This document shows, piece by piece, positions 7,934-15,227 of a stretch of 18,146 nucleotides of DNA. Within the stretch, counting starts at the first letter, position 1; each line of letters begins with the position of its first letter. The position numbers and the translations under genes were made by a program. The notes under the pieces are model-generated. The model made no database searches. It saw only the letters and a list, made by a program, of their open reading frames with translations, and had not been told where the DNA came from. Source of the DNA: Candidatus Aciduliprofundum sp. (GTDB taxonomy: Archaea; Thermoplasmatota; Thermoplasmata; Thermoplasmatales; Aciduliprofundaceae); NCBI GenBank assembly GCA_015523135.1, contig WAKY01000086.1, positions 1-18,146 on the forward strand, in the 5' to 3' direction.

Positions 7934-9121
7934 TTATAGAAGATCTTCAAACTCTTCGATGAGTTCGGGGTATTTCTTCTGTACTGCTTCAAGTATGGCT
8001 CTTACAGATATTTCGCTTATATTTTCTTTTGATACAACATCCATAAGCTTATTTAATGTATCATCGCTGAGTTCTGCAAGTTTCTCTTTAACAAACCAAT
8101 TGCGTAGATGTTTCTTTTCCCACCTATTTTTCACTTTATTCTGGTACTCTTCTAAGCACTCTTTGCTCGGGTTATCTATGCATTTGGCAGCTATTTCACC
8201 AGCATACTTGCCAGATATGCATGCATTGGCAATACCTCCGCCTGTTATTGGGTCTATTAGCCTCGCAGCATCTCCAACGAGCATTATTCCATTATCCACT
8301 ATTTTCTTTGGAACTGGGCATGTAGACACAGCACCTGTAACTATCTGTATTATGCTACCCTTTTTAAGATAATTATGCTTCTCTATGAATTTGTCCATGT
8401 ACTTTTTAACTTCTCCTTTGCTTCTTAATTTGTTCAATGCTACGCCTATGCCCACGTTTGCTTCTTTCTTACCTTTCGGAAAAATCCAAACGTATCCTCC
8501 GGGGGCGCAGGAGCCGATGAAGAAATGAGTAAAATTCTCTTCAATGTCTATATTTGTTATTCTGTATTGAATGCAAGAGACTATATCTCTCTCTCGAAGT
8601 ACAGTGTTTAATCCTGCCCATCTGGCAACTTGAGATTCAAAACCATCTGCTCCAATAATTATCTTAGCACGTACTTCAACGTTCTCTCCAAATCTTCTTA
8701 CTATAGCTCCGAGAACATAACCATCTTCTTTTATTATCTCCACTGCCGGACTTTTTAGCCATATTTCTGTTCCTTCCTGAGCTGCTAAGGAGGCAAGGTA
8801 TTTATCAAAGTACTCGCGATTGAGAACGAAACCAACTTCATTTCCAGCTTGCTCTGCTGATAATTTTATTATACTCTTTTCATCAGGCGAGTATATCTTT
8901 GCTCCATCAATTTCAGCATCTATCCACTTCTCCTGTGGCTCAATTTCAACTTCATCCATCCAGGCCCTTGATATCCCCTCTGCGCAGCGTACTGGTACGC
9001 CTATTTCTGGCCTTTTCTCGATAAGTAATACTTTGAGTCCATGGCGAGCAGCGTATCTTGCGGCCATACTTCCTCCAGGACCAGCCCCTATGACAAGTAC
9101 ATCGTATTCATACTTTTTCAT
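7934..9121 (-). CDS. Digeranylgeranylglycerophospholipid reductase (geranylgeranyl reductase family)
   Basis: This 395-residue flavoprotein saturates the isoprenoid chains of archaeal membrane lipids. The ATG at 9121 is preferred over a start 20 codons upstream because it forms an ATGA overlap with the ferredoxin stop and begins directly before the dinucleotide-binding strand. GAGPGG is at residues 12-17 and the FAD-ribose acidic residue E35 follows. RCAEG contains C46, equivalent to the conserved cysteine of the Thermoplasma acidophilum enzyme. Later come the PGGYVWIFPKG motif and the GDAARLIDPITGGGI flavin motif. Length matches the family (about 390-450). The enzyme needs a low-potential donor; the co-transcribed ferredoxin is the obvious candidate. 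It is the last gene of an operon starting with a tetraether synthase homologue. Confidence 0.92.
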   Translation of the reverse strand: MKKYEYDVLVIGAGPGGSMAARYAARHGLKVLLIEKRPEIGVPVRCAEGISRAWMDEVEIEPQEKWIDAEIDGAKIYSPDEKSIIKLSAEQAGNEVGFVLNREYFDKYLASLAAQEGTEIWLKSPAVEIIKEDGYVLGAIVRRFGENVEVRAKIIIGADGFESQVARWAGLNTVLRERDIVSCIQYRITNIDIEENFTHFFIGSCAPGGYVWIFPKGKKEANVGIGVALNKLRSKGEVKKYMDKFIEKHNYLKKGSIIQIVTGAVSTCPVPKKIVDNGIMLVGDAARLIDPITGGGIANACISGKYAGEIAAKCIDNPSKECLEEYQNKVKNRWEKKHLRNWFVKEKLAELSDDTLNKLMDVVSKENISEISVRAILEAVQKKYPELIEEFEDLL

Positions 9122-9300
9122 TCTGACCACCAATCCGCAGATATAGCTCCTACAGGGCAGGCACGTATGCAGAATCCACATTTAATGCATTTATCTTCGT
9201 TAATTCTCACTATTGTCTCATCAAGGAACATGCAGTTCACTGGGCAAGATCCAACACAGGCACCGCAGTAATTGCATATGGCTGGATCAACATTCATCAT
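9118..9300 (-). CDS. 2[4Fe-4S] ferredoxin
   Basis: This 60-residue protein has two complete cluster motifs of the form CxxCxxCxxxCP: one starting at CNYCGACVGSCP and one at CIKCGFCIRACP. It therefore should carry two low-potential [4Fe-4S] clusters. It starts 2 bp after the stop of the radical SAM gene, and a second ATG follows immediately, so the start could be one codon later. Its stop overlaps the start of the reductase gene (ATGA). As I recall, geranylgeranyl reductase of Methanosarcina acetivorans needs a neighbouring ferredoxin for full lipid saturation; the layout here points to the same role. Electron supply to the radical SAM partner is an additional inference. Confidence 0.93.
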   Translation of the reverse strand: MMNVDPAICNYCGACVGSCPVNCMFLDETIVRINEDKCIKCGFCIRACPVGAISADWWSE

Positions 9301-9302
9301 GC

Positions 9303-10844
9303 TTATCCCTCTACGCCCACCACATTTCCATGTCTCTTTCTGTACTCTTCCAAGCTTATTGAATATTTCTGCTCAATCTTTGTTCTAAATGTAGGTCCAG
9401 TATTGTATGAGCAGAATGGTATTATGCTTGGATCCGGGGTAACATAGTGTATAACACATCTTATAACGCGGTTTATATCATAGTTGTAAGCATCTTGGAA
9501 ATGCATTGCGCCTATGAACATAGAATCCCAGTGAAGCTTGCCCAATGAATCTTTGGTACCCTGTTCAAATACGCCGACAATCTCTTTTAATTTGAACCCG
9601 GTTGGTGCATAATCCTTATCGTAATGCTTCTTTAGAATCTTGTAAAGAGTTAAAATACTTCCAAGTTTACTCTTCTTTTCAAATTTCTCTTCAAATGTGA
9701 GCGGTGTGAGTTCTTCTATTAATCCAGGAATGTCTATAAATCTCGTAATTGGGATATTTTTCTTCTTGTTATAGTCGTGGAATATGTATGTTGCAGCTCC
9801 GCATGCGGGGTGGGTTGTGAAAGCAGGTTTTGGTTGCTTGAATATTTGTGATGCTATCTCAGAGAATAAAGCAGCTACGGGTATTGGGAAGAAATCAGTC
9901 TTCTCTATGAAATCTGTTTGCTCATGTAAATCACGAATCAAATCTCCCGTAGTATAGCGCATCTTTAAGAGCTCTCCTTGGGGAATTCTTCCAGAGAGAG
10001 ATACTGGCTGGAAATTCACAGCACGTATAACGTCCAAATTTTGTAATCCAAATTCTACAATCTGTCCCACTTCATCATCATTTACTCCTTTAACCACAGT
10101 GGGCACAAGCACCGTTGCCAATGGCTTTGGTTTCACATTGCGAAGGTTCTCTATGGCCTTCATCTTTATGGGTAGAAGATTTACGCCCCTTGCAGTTAAG
10201 TATGTGCTCTCCTTAAAACCATCAAATTGTAGATATACTGTATGCATCCCGGCATCTGCCATTTTTTGTGCAAAATCCTTCTGGTTGGCAATCAAGATTC
10301 CGTTAGTTGCCACTTGTATCTGAGCAAATCCAAGCTCCTTTGCCTTTTTAATAACATCGAAGAAGCGTGGGTATATGGTAGGTTCTCCACCTGCAAATTG
10401 TATTGCTGGTGTGGGTACTGGTCTCTCCTCACGCAAGAATTTCATCATTTTTACTACTGTATCAAAATCTGGTTCGTAAACATAACCGGCTGCATTGGCA
10501 TTGGCAAAGCAAATTGGGCATCTAAGGTTGCATCTATTTGTCAAGTCTAAATTTGCAAGAGCGGTGTAAGAATAATGTTTATCAGAATATCCATTTAGGA
10601 TTTTTGGATATTCAGGGCCTATTCCGTCTAGTATGGTTCCCCACTTTTCCATCCAGTACCAAACTTCTGCGTCTCCATAATATATATCTTTGAACTCTCC
10701 GTGCTCTGGGCATGTTTTCTTGTACCAAATTTTTCCATCTTCCTCATATATTGTAGCAGGTATTACTTTACCGCACACTGGGCAAATGCTCTTCGTCTCT
10801 TTGGGCAATCCTTTCTTTAATTTTGATGGTTGTATTACATACAT
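9303..10844 (-). CDS. tes: Tetraether synthase (Tes/GDGT-MAS) family radical SAM protein
   Basis: This 513-residue protein belongs to the MJ0619-type radical SAM family, whose characterised members join two diether lipids through C-C bonds to make tetraethers. The radical SAM cluster motif is CNLRCPIC (C104, C108, C111), and the SAM-contacting AGGEP follows at 150-154. An N-terminal metal knuckle has C21, C24, C45 and H48. Further cysteines suitable for auxiliary clusters occur in HPACGA (near residue 350), at C463 and at C478. Length and layout fit the family, and co-transcription with ferredoxin and geranylgeranyl reductase supports a lipid role. Older databases call relatives dihydropterin methylases, which is the main alternative. 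The ATG at 10844 lies just downstream of a TATA-like element. Confidence 0.85.
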   Translation of the reverse strand: MYVIQPSKLKKGLPKETKSICPVCGKVIPATIYEEDGKIWYKKTCPEHGEFKDIYYGDAEVWYWMEKWGTILDGIGPEYPKILNGYSDKHYSYTALANLDLTNRCNLRCPICFANANAAGYVYEPDFDTVVKMMKFLREERPVPTPAIQFAGGEPTIYPRFFDVIKKAKELGFAQIQVATNGILIANQKDFAQKMADAGMHTVYLQFDGFKESTYLTARGVNLLPIKMKAIENLRNVKPKPLATVLVPTVVKGVNDDEVGQIVEFGLQNLDVIRAVNFQPVSLSGRIPQGELLKMRYTTGDLIRDLHEQTDFIEKTDFFPIPVAALFSEIASQIFKQPKPAFTTHPACGAATYIFHDYNKKKNIPITRFIDIPGLIEELTPLTFEEKFEKKSKLGSILTLYKILKKHYDKDYAPTGFKLKEIVGVFEQGTKDSLGKLHWDSMFIGAMHFQDAYNYDINRVIRCVIHYVTPDPSIIPFCSYNTGPTFRTKIEQKYSISLEEYRKRHGNVVGVEG

Positions 10845-10871
10845 AATGATCCCCGCATAGATAGAAAAGGC

Positions 10872-10885
10872 ATATATTTTAAAAA
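10872..10885 (-). promoter_or_regulatory. TATA box of the lipid operon
   Basis: The minus strand reads TTTTTAAAATATAT in the 58-bp gap upstream of the Tes start. A centre near 10877 puts the transcription start about 6-9 nt before the ATG at 10844, so the leader should be very short. A GGGGATC lies at 10850-10856 but may fall partly outside the transcript. Confidence 0.5.
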
Positions 10886-10909
10886 TTTTGTAGTTTTTAG
10901 AGCTACAAA
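10881..10909 (-). terminator. Hairpin plus T tract spanning the stop codon of the surface protein gene
   Basis: On the minus strand TTTGTAG (10909-10903, including the TAG stop) is followed by a 9-nt loop, then CTACAAA (10893-10887) and ATTTTT. This is a 7-bp stem with a T tract. It resembles an intrinsic terminator, and the same T tract merges into the TATA region of the lipid operon. Confidence 0.4.
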
Positions 10910-11835
10910 CGAATTCTTTTCATCAAAGGGGCGGAAAAAATTATTGCGACGGCTATGATTAATCCAATACCCAAGGATAAAGCGTGGTCAATTGCATAAT
11001 TTATCGCATTTTGCATACCTTGTACAATTGGATTTGAATTTATTATAGGTACTGGCAGATAGATGTAAGGATCTTGAATAATTGAGCCGTTTGTATTTTT
11101 GAATGAGAAGTAAAGTGATAATTGTGAGCCATCGTATTTGTAAAATGTTCTAATACTATCTTGATAATCCCACATATATTCCAGAGAAACTTTCTCATGA
11201 CCAAAGCCAATTATGCCCTTGTGATCGTGTCCAAATCTATGTTCCTCAATATCTAAGCTTCTATTCATCCTCATCCAACTGTTTCCTGTGTGATTACATT
11301 CAAAAACATGGGAGCTTGTAAGTGGTAAATCTCTGTAATTCATACGCTCTTCAAGAAGAATGTATGTGTTTTTAGTGGAGCTCTCTATTTTTGTGTCATA
11401 TCTTATTGTACTTCTATTCACATTAAAATCTCCTTTTTGGTATGCTTTATCTGCAATATAGAAATCCATTGTAATTTTTATATTAGAATTTTTGTACCTC
11501 CCAGGTATGTGTGTGAGTTCTATTGTTTTCCACATAGTTATCTTTGTGTAGTTTCCCATCACACTGTCATATCCCCTTGTTTTTTCAACTTGCATATTTT
11601 TAATGCTCTCGCCTCTAAGTCCTTGAATTCTTGGAATATGTGAGTTCTCTACAAGGTATATTTTGCTGAATTGTAGGGAGAAATAATGTGTATTGTTTAT
11701 GGATATTCTCACAGTTGCATTTTGCCCATCAAAAACTATGTTAACTGGAGATTGTGGAGATTCAGCATTAGAACTAATTGTAAAGGATGCAAAAATTACG
11801 AAGATTATAGCTGCCATGGCAAATGTTCTTTTCAC
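10903..11835 (-). CDS. Secreted, C-terminally anchored surface protein of unknown function
   Basis: The 310-residue protein starts at GTG 11835, which sits 24 nt from the centre of a TATA box and would be a leaderless start; an ATG six codons in is the alternative. A signal peptide covers about 1-24, ending SSNA. The middle is a beta-rich hydrophilic domain with at least six N-x-S/T sequons. A membrane span lies near 283-303 with a short basic tail (MKRIRL), so the bulk of the protein is external. I recognise no domain family. It is divergently transcribed from another sequon-rich anchored surface protein, and the two share mirror-image promoters, so they are probably expressed together. Confidence 0.8.
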   Translation of the reverse strand: MKRTFAMAAIIFVIFASFTISSNAESPQSPVNIVFDGQNATVRISINNTHYFSLQFSKIYLVENSHIPRIQGLRGESIKNMQVEKTRGYDSVMGNYTKITMWKTIELTHIPGRYKNSNIKITMDFYIADKAYQKGDFNVNRSTIRYDTKIESSTKNTYILLEERMNYRDLPLTSSHVFECNHTGNSWMRMNRSLDIEEHRFGHDHKGIIGFGHEKVSLEYMWDYQDSIRTFYKYDGSQLSLYFSFKNTNGSIIQDPYIYLPVPIINSNPIVQGMQNAINYAIDHALSLGIGLIIAVAIIFSAPLMKRIRL

Positions 11836-11855
11836 ATATAATGAGATAAAACCTT

Positions 11856-11886
11856 TATTTAAATGAATTTTGGTACAAAACTCGAA
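11856..11886 (-). promoter_or_regulatory. Promoter with upstream 16-bp element, driving the leftward surface protein gene
   Basis: On the minus strand, element copy 1 (TTCGAGTTTTGTACCA, 11886-11871) is followed by an 8-nt gap and then TTAAATA (11862-11856). The TATA centre lies 24 nt from the GTG start at 11835, so the transcript should be leaderless. Confidence 0.65.
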
Positions 11887-11888
11887 GC

Positions 11889-11904
11889 TTCGAAAAATGT
11901 ACCA
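11889..11904 (+). promoter_or_regulatory. Middle copy of the 16-bp divergent-promoter element
   Basis: TTCGAAAAATGTACCA is a direct repeat of the copy at 11908-11923 with a 19-bp period, and lies in inverted orientation to the copy at 11871-11886. Together with the leftward copy it makes an inverted pair around the perfect palindrome TCGAAGCTTCGA (11882-11893). It is not adjacent to a TATA box, so it may be an auxiliary binding site. Confidence 0.6.
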
Positions 11905-11907
11905 ATA

Positions 11908-11938
11908 TTCGAAGATTGTACCATAAATCGCTTATATA
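11908..11938 (+). promoter_or_regulatory. Promoter with upstream 16-bp element, driving the rightward surface protein gene
   Basis: Element copy 3 (TTCGAAGATTGTACCA, 11908-11923) is followed by 8 nt and then TTATATA (11932-11938). Element orientation relative to transcription and the spacing to TATA are identical to the leftward promoter. Transcription should begin near 11961, shortly before the ATG at 11968. Confidence 0.65.
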
Positions 11939-11967
11939 GATGCTAGAATGAGCAAATGGTGATAAAA

Positions 11968-13158
11968 ATGAAGAGAATGTGGATATTGGTACTGGCAATT
12001 CTATTAGCCATACCTGCTACGGCCACTGTGGTATCTGCCGGTGGGCATCAGAATGTGCATCCAGTATACTCTGGACATTTTGAGTACAGCAATGGAGTTG
12101 CAAAAGGCAAGTTTGTGAGTTTTAAGATAGATGCCAAGAGTGGAGTAATTGAAAATTACACGGTAGGCAATATAACAATTTTTGAGAAAATAACCTATGA
12201 GAATAGTACAATGGGGCATGTGAAGATATCAGGAGCTAGATTGTTCTATTATGGTGTTGCAACTCCTTTCGGATGGAATAGCACCCATAAAAATGGTTAC
12301 ATGTGGAGAGTTATAATGGCACACGATAATCCGGTGGGCGTGCTTCACATAGTAACCCATGGCCAAGATATTTTAAGATATAAGCTTGCAGATGGAGTAA
12401 ATGCAACTCTTTCAAATAATACTATAATTTTGAGTGGAAAAGCATCTGCATATCTGTTTACTTCCAGCTCTCTTCTATCCCTCAAGAATAATACAATTTA
12501 CATAAAAACAAAAGATAATGGAACAACAAGTGTGATATTTATTGAGCCTGCAAATGGAAATATTCCTAAGAAAATGAAAAATATGGAAATAAAAGGGTTG
12601 CAGGAACAAAAGCTTGGAGGTGAGATGTATATAGAACCCAATGGAACAGATTTTGTAAATTACACATATGGAATGCACGCAAATCTACTTATGGAGAAAA
12701 GGAATCATATCCAAATACACGTCTCTGCAGATGGAGTAAACGGTGGGAGAATCATTGTTGTAAATGTGAATCGTACAATGTTAAATTACAATTCTTCTAT
12801 GCATTTAGTGGTAAAATTTGATGGTAAAGAGATAAATGAAACAAGTGTGGAGTCCATTCTAAATGGCAGTGTGCAAGCAATTTATGCTATCAGTTATAAC
12901 AATGATACATTGAGTATCGCTATTTATCTGCCTCATTTTTCTGAGCATGTGATAGATGTGGAGAGTGAAGCTAGCACTAGTGGAGTTAACGGTGGAGGAA
13001 ATGTGAACAATGGAGGCAATAGTAATAGTGGAAGCTCAAATGAGAATAGCAATACTCCAGCAGGTATATCTACCGCGATGCTTTGGGGAATAGTAGCAGC
13101 GATAATTGTTATTGTCATTGTTGCAGCGGTAGGAGTTAAAAAATCAAAATCCCACTGA
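11968..13158 (+). CDS. Sequon-rich surface protein with Asn/Gly/Ser stalk and C-terminal anchor
   Basis: The 396-residue protein starts at ATG 11968, preceded by GGTGAT at 11958-11963. An in-frame ATG at 11956 lies only 21 nt from the TATA centre and is less likely. The signal peptide covers about 1-24. A large beta-rich ectodomain carries more than a dozen N-x-S/T sequons. A low-complexity Gly/Asn/Ser stalk (DNA about 12970-13060) precedes a membrane span at about 369-390 and a KKSKSH tail. This layout is typical of archaeal cell-surface glycoproteins that stand off from the membrane. I recognise no domain. It shares mirror-image promoters with the leftward surface protein gene. Confidence 0.82.
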   Translation: MKRMWILVLAILLAIPATATVVSAGGHQNVHPVYSGHFEYSNGVAKGKFVSFKIDAKSGVIENYTVGNITIFEKITYENSTMGHVKISGARLFYYGVATPFGWNSTHKNGYMWRVIMAHDNPVGVLHIVTHGQDILRYKLADGVNATLSNNTIILSGKASAYLFTSSSLLSLKNNTIYIKTKDNGTTSVIFIEPANGNIPKKMKNMEIKGLQEQKLGGEMYIEPNGTDFVNYTYGMHANLLMEKRNHIQIHVSADGVNGGRIIVVNVNRTMLNYNSSMHLVVKFDGKEINETSVESILNGSVQAIYAISYNNDTLSIAIYLPHFSEHVIDVESEASTSGVNGGGNVNNGGNSNSGSSNENSNTPAGISTAMLWGIVAAIIVIVIVAAVGVKKSKSH

Positions 13159-13166
13159 TGCACCTC

Positions 13167-13679
13167 TCATATTTTTTCTTCCCATATTTTTGCAAAATTA
13201 TCAACAAGAGAATCTAAGAAAGATTTTTTATGCCTTATTATTGTGTATGCCACAAGCTTTGGATCTGTAACAGAATAATAGTTCTCCCTTCCCACTATCT
13301 CTCTTTTTAAAATTCCATTTTTAACTAGTTTGTTTAGATGATAAGACACTGTTGAAGGGCTGAGATTTATATACTCCATGATTTTTTTATGATTGACTTT
13401 CTCATTTTCTAATACAAAAATTACTATTTTTCTTGCAATATAGTTCCTTAGTACTCCTAAAATTTTTCTCTCCTTGGATGACATCACAGAGTTTGCGAAG
13501 AATCTCCTGTATCTTCCCTCCTCCCTAGTAATTATTATTCCATCTTTAACCATAACATTGAGATGGTACTCTAGCATCCCTGTGGGCATTTTTAATCTTC
13601 TTTGCAATTCTCTAAAATGCAATCCTGGATTCATTACAATTTCCTCGTAAATCCTCTTTCTTGACTCAATGTCCTCCAT
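13167..13679 (-). CDS. Transcriptional regulator with two winged-helix domains
   Basis: This 170-residue protein starts at ATG 13679, 4 nt after the stop of the small membrane protein gene; a longer reading from 13733 would overlap that gene and lacks support. The first winged helix (about 8-70) contains HFRELQRRLKMPTGMLEYHL, and the second (about 78-140) contains KIMEYINLSPSTVSYHLNKL, both ArsR/MarR-like recognition helices with the S/T-xxYHL pattern. Double wHTH proteins of this kind form the archaeal COG3398 group. The C-terminal tail is helical and may mediate dimerisation. It is the third gene of an operon with an aminotransferase and a membrane protein, and it is the regulator gene nearest to the 16-bp elements at 11871-11923, a possible but unproven target. 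Confidence 0.85.
   Translation of the reverse strand: MEDIESRKRIYEEIVMNPGLHFRELQRRLKMPTGMLEYHLNVMVKDGIIITREEGRYRRFFANSVMSSKERKILGVLRNYIARKIVIFVLENEKVNHKKIMEYINLSPSTVSYHLNKLVKNGILKREIVGRENYYSVTDPKLVAYTIIRHKKSFLDSLVDNFAKIWEEKI
13172..13180 (+). terminator. T-rich tract after the rightward surface protein gene
   Basis: TTTTTTCTT begins 14 nt after the TGA stop of the anchored surface protein gene, inside the 3' end of the convergent regulator gene. It is a plausible archaeal oligo-T termination site. Confidence 0.35.
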
Positions 13680-13683
13680 AATT

Positions 13684-13950
13684 TCAGCCCCTGAGAGCAA
13701 GGGCGAAGTAAAGAGAGATAAGAATTGCAACATCTATCCCAAGGAAAATGGCAATAATGTTTAAATCCCAAGAGTAATAAAGATTGATCTCGTAAATTAT
13801 TCCTTTGATTAAGAATAGTAGAAAAACAAAGAATGATATAATTGCAGCCTTGAGTTTGTATCTCCTATATGCCACTATTGCTACAATTAGCAAAATCAAT
13901 GCTACTACGATTAATATTCCGGCAAGTACATCTGAGGCGAATATAAGCAT
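13684..13950 (-). CDS. Small three-span membrane protein paired with the two-wHTH regulator
   Basis: From ATG 13950 this is an 88-residue, very hydrophobic protein with three predicted spans: about 3-27, 36-54 and 66-84, with YRRYK after the first. A TTG at 13998 would add 16 residues and overlap the aminotransferase stop by 14 nt. No good Shine-Dalgarno precedes either start, so the N-terminus is uncertain. The stop lies 4 nt before the regulator start, giving tight coupling. As I recall, short three-span proteins next to double-wHTH regulators recur in archaea (the DUF7521-like pattern in haloarchaea). A membrane partner that senses or sequesters the regulator is plausible but inferred. Confidence 0.65.
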   Translation of the reverse strand: MLIFASDVLAGILIVVALILLIVAIVAYRRYKLKAAIISFFVFLLFLIKGIIYEINLYYSWDLNIIAIFLGIDVAILISLYFALALRG

Positions 13951-13984
13951 ATATGAAAATAGGGGGGATAGATTTAATATTTTC

Positions 13985-15139
13985 TCAAAGGCCTTCAATA
14001 AACTCTCTTAATCTTCTTAACCCCTCTTTTAGGTTCTCCATAGATGTTGCAAATGAGATGCGGAAGTAATGCTCCCCATGAGGACCGAAGGCGGAGCCAG
14101 GAGTGACGGCAACTTGCTTTTGTATCATCAACTCCTCTGCAAATTGCTTTGAGGGTATATCGAAATCATAGCGAGGAAACATATAAAATGTTGCCCTCGG
14201 TTTTCTAACATACAGTCCATTCATCTTTGAAATTTCCTCGTATACAAAATCTCTCCTCTTTCTAAACTCTTCAACCATTTTCTTTACCGCATCCTTTTCC
14301 TTCAGAGCCTGTAAAGCTGCGTACTGAGCCATACTGGGAGCGCAGGATATCGTATGTTGCTGCATCTTCTCAAGCTGTGGTATAAAGCTGTGTGGTGCGA
14401 TTAAGTATCCAATCCTCCAGCCTGTCATTGCGTGGCTCTTGGAGAATCCATTTACAATTATGGTGTAATTTAATAAATCTTCAAAAACTCCTGGGGATAT
14501 ATGCTTTCCTTCGTATATTATCTTCTCGTAAATTTCATCGCTTATAAGGATTAAATCAAAATCCACAACAACATCCCTAATTGCTTTTAAATCCTCGTAA
14601 TTCAATACAGATCCTGTTGGATTTGAGGGTGAATTTATTATGAGAACCTTAGTTTTAAAATTTATCTTATTTACTAAATCATCAATGTCCATAGTGAAGT
14701 TTTTTTCCTCCACGAGCCGAACTCCAACGGGCTTGCCCCTTGCAAAATTTACCATCTCCCTATATGATACCCATCCGGGATCTGGGATTAAAACTTCATC
14801 TCCGGGGTCTATGAATGTGGAAATAGACATAAATATACCCAATTTTGCTGGAGTTACAATTACATTATTTGCATCCACATTTACCCCATTCTCCTCCCTA
14901 TATCTCTCAGCTATTGCTTCTCTTAATTCTGTGATTCCTGTTGGAGGTGTATAATGTGTTTTTCCCTCCTTCATAGCTTGGTATGCTGCTTCTATGACAG
15001 ATTCGGGTGTGGTAAAATCTGGTTCCCCAACAGCTAAAGAAATTATATTATAGCCCTTCTCTTTAAATTTATTTGCAAGCTCCACGAGGGAAAGAGTGCT
15101 CGATGGGGACATTTTCTGTATACGTTTAGAGAATATCAT
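13985..15139 (-). CDS. PLP-dependent class I/II aminotransferase (aspartate aminotransferase family)
   Basis: This 384-residue enzyme is a fold-type I aminotransferase of the AspB/COG0436 group. Visible landmarks are AVGEPDF at 36-42, YTPPTG at 63-68, NPTG at 173-176, the PLP-nitrogen-binding D201 in SDEIY, and the Schiff-base lysine K234 in FSKSHAMTGWRIGY. RISFA near the C-terminus supplies the carboxylate-binding arginine. Full length for the family. Substrate specificity (aspartate, aromatic or alanine) cannot be read from sequence alone. The ATG at 15139 lies 26 nt from a TATA centre, indicating a leaderless transcript. It heads an operon with a small membrane protein and a two-wHTH regulator, with no evident pathway link. 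Confidence 0.93.
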   Translation of the reverse strand: MIFSKRIQKMSPSSTLSLVELANKFKEKGYNIISLAVGEPDFTTPESVIEAAYQAMKEGKTHYTPPTGITELREAIAERYREENGVNVDANNVIVTPAKLGIFMSISTFIDPGDEVLIPDPGWVSYREMVNFARGKPVGVRLVEEKNFTMDIDDLVNKINFKTKVLIINSPSNPTGSVLNYEDLKAIRDVVVDFDLILISDEIYEKIIYEGKHISPGVFEDLLNYTIIVNGFSKSHAMTGWRIGYLIAPHSFIPQLEKMQQHTISCAPSMAQYAALQALKEKDAVKKMVEEFRKRRDFVYEEISKMNGLYVRKPRATFYMFPRYDFDIPSKQFAEELMIQKQVAVTPGSAFGPHGEHYFRISFATSMENLKEGLRRLREFIEGL

Positions 15140-15160
15140 TGGGCCCCTTTATAAATTTCA

Positions 15161-15169
15161 TATATAAAG
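15161..15169 (-). promoter_or_regulatory. TATA box of the aminotransferase operon
   Basis: The minus strand reads CTTTATATA, centred about 26 nt upstream of the ATG at 15139, so the transcript should start at or next to the start codon. Confidence 0.55.
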
Positions 15170-15197
15170 TCCTTTCTGCGGTGTATACCTCAAAATG

Positions 15198-15205
15198 TTT
15201 TTATA
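15198..15205 (+). promoter_or_regulatory. TATA box of the zinc-ribbon/DUF131 operon
   Basis: TTTTTATA is centred 26 nt upstream of the ATG at 15228, again suggesting a leaderless start. It is divergent from the aminotransferase promoter within an 88-bp intergenic region. Confidence 0.5.
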
Positions 15206-15227
15206 GGAGTATGGGGATAGGAAAGCG

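Noticed and set aside
7940..7949. Perfect palindrome GAAGATCTTC near the convergent gene ends
   Set aside because: It lies inside the last codons of the reductase gene and has no T tract placed after it for a terminator; 10-bp palindromes are common.
12970..13060. Asn/Gly/Ser-rich segment as a possible simple-sequence DNA repeat
   Set aside because: The codons vary and no exact repeat unit is present; it is better explained as a protein stalk.
15180..15189. Near-palindrome GGTGTATACC midway between the divergent aminotransferase and zinc-ribbon promoters
   Set aside because: It is a single imperfect copy in a short AT-rich gap, expected by chance often enough; not reported as an operator.
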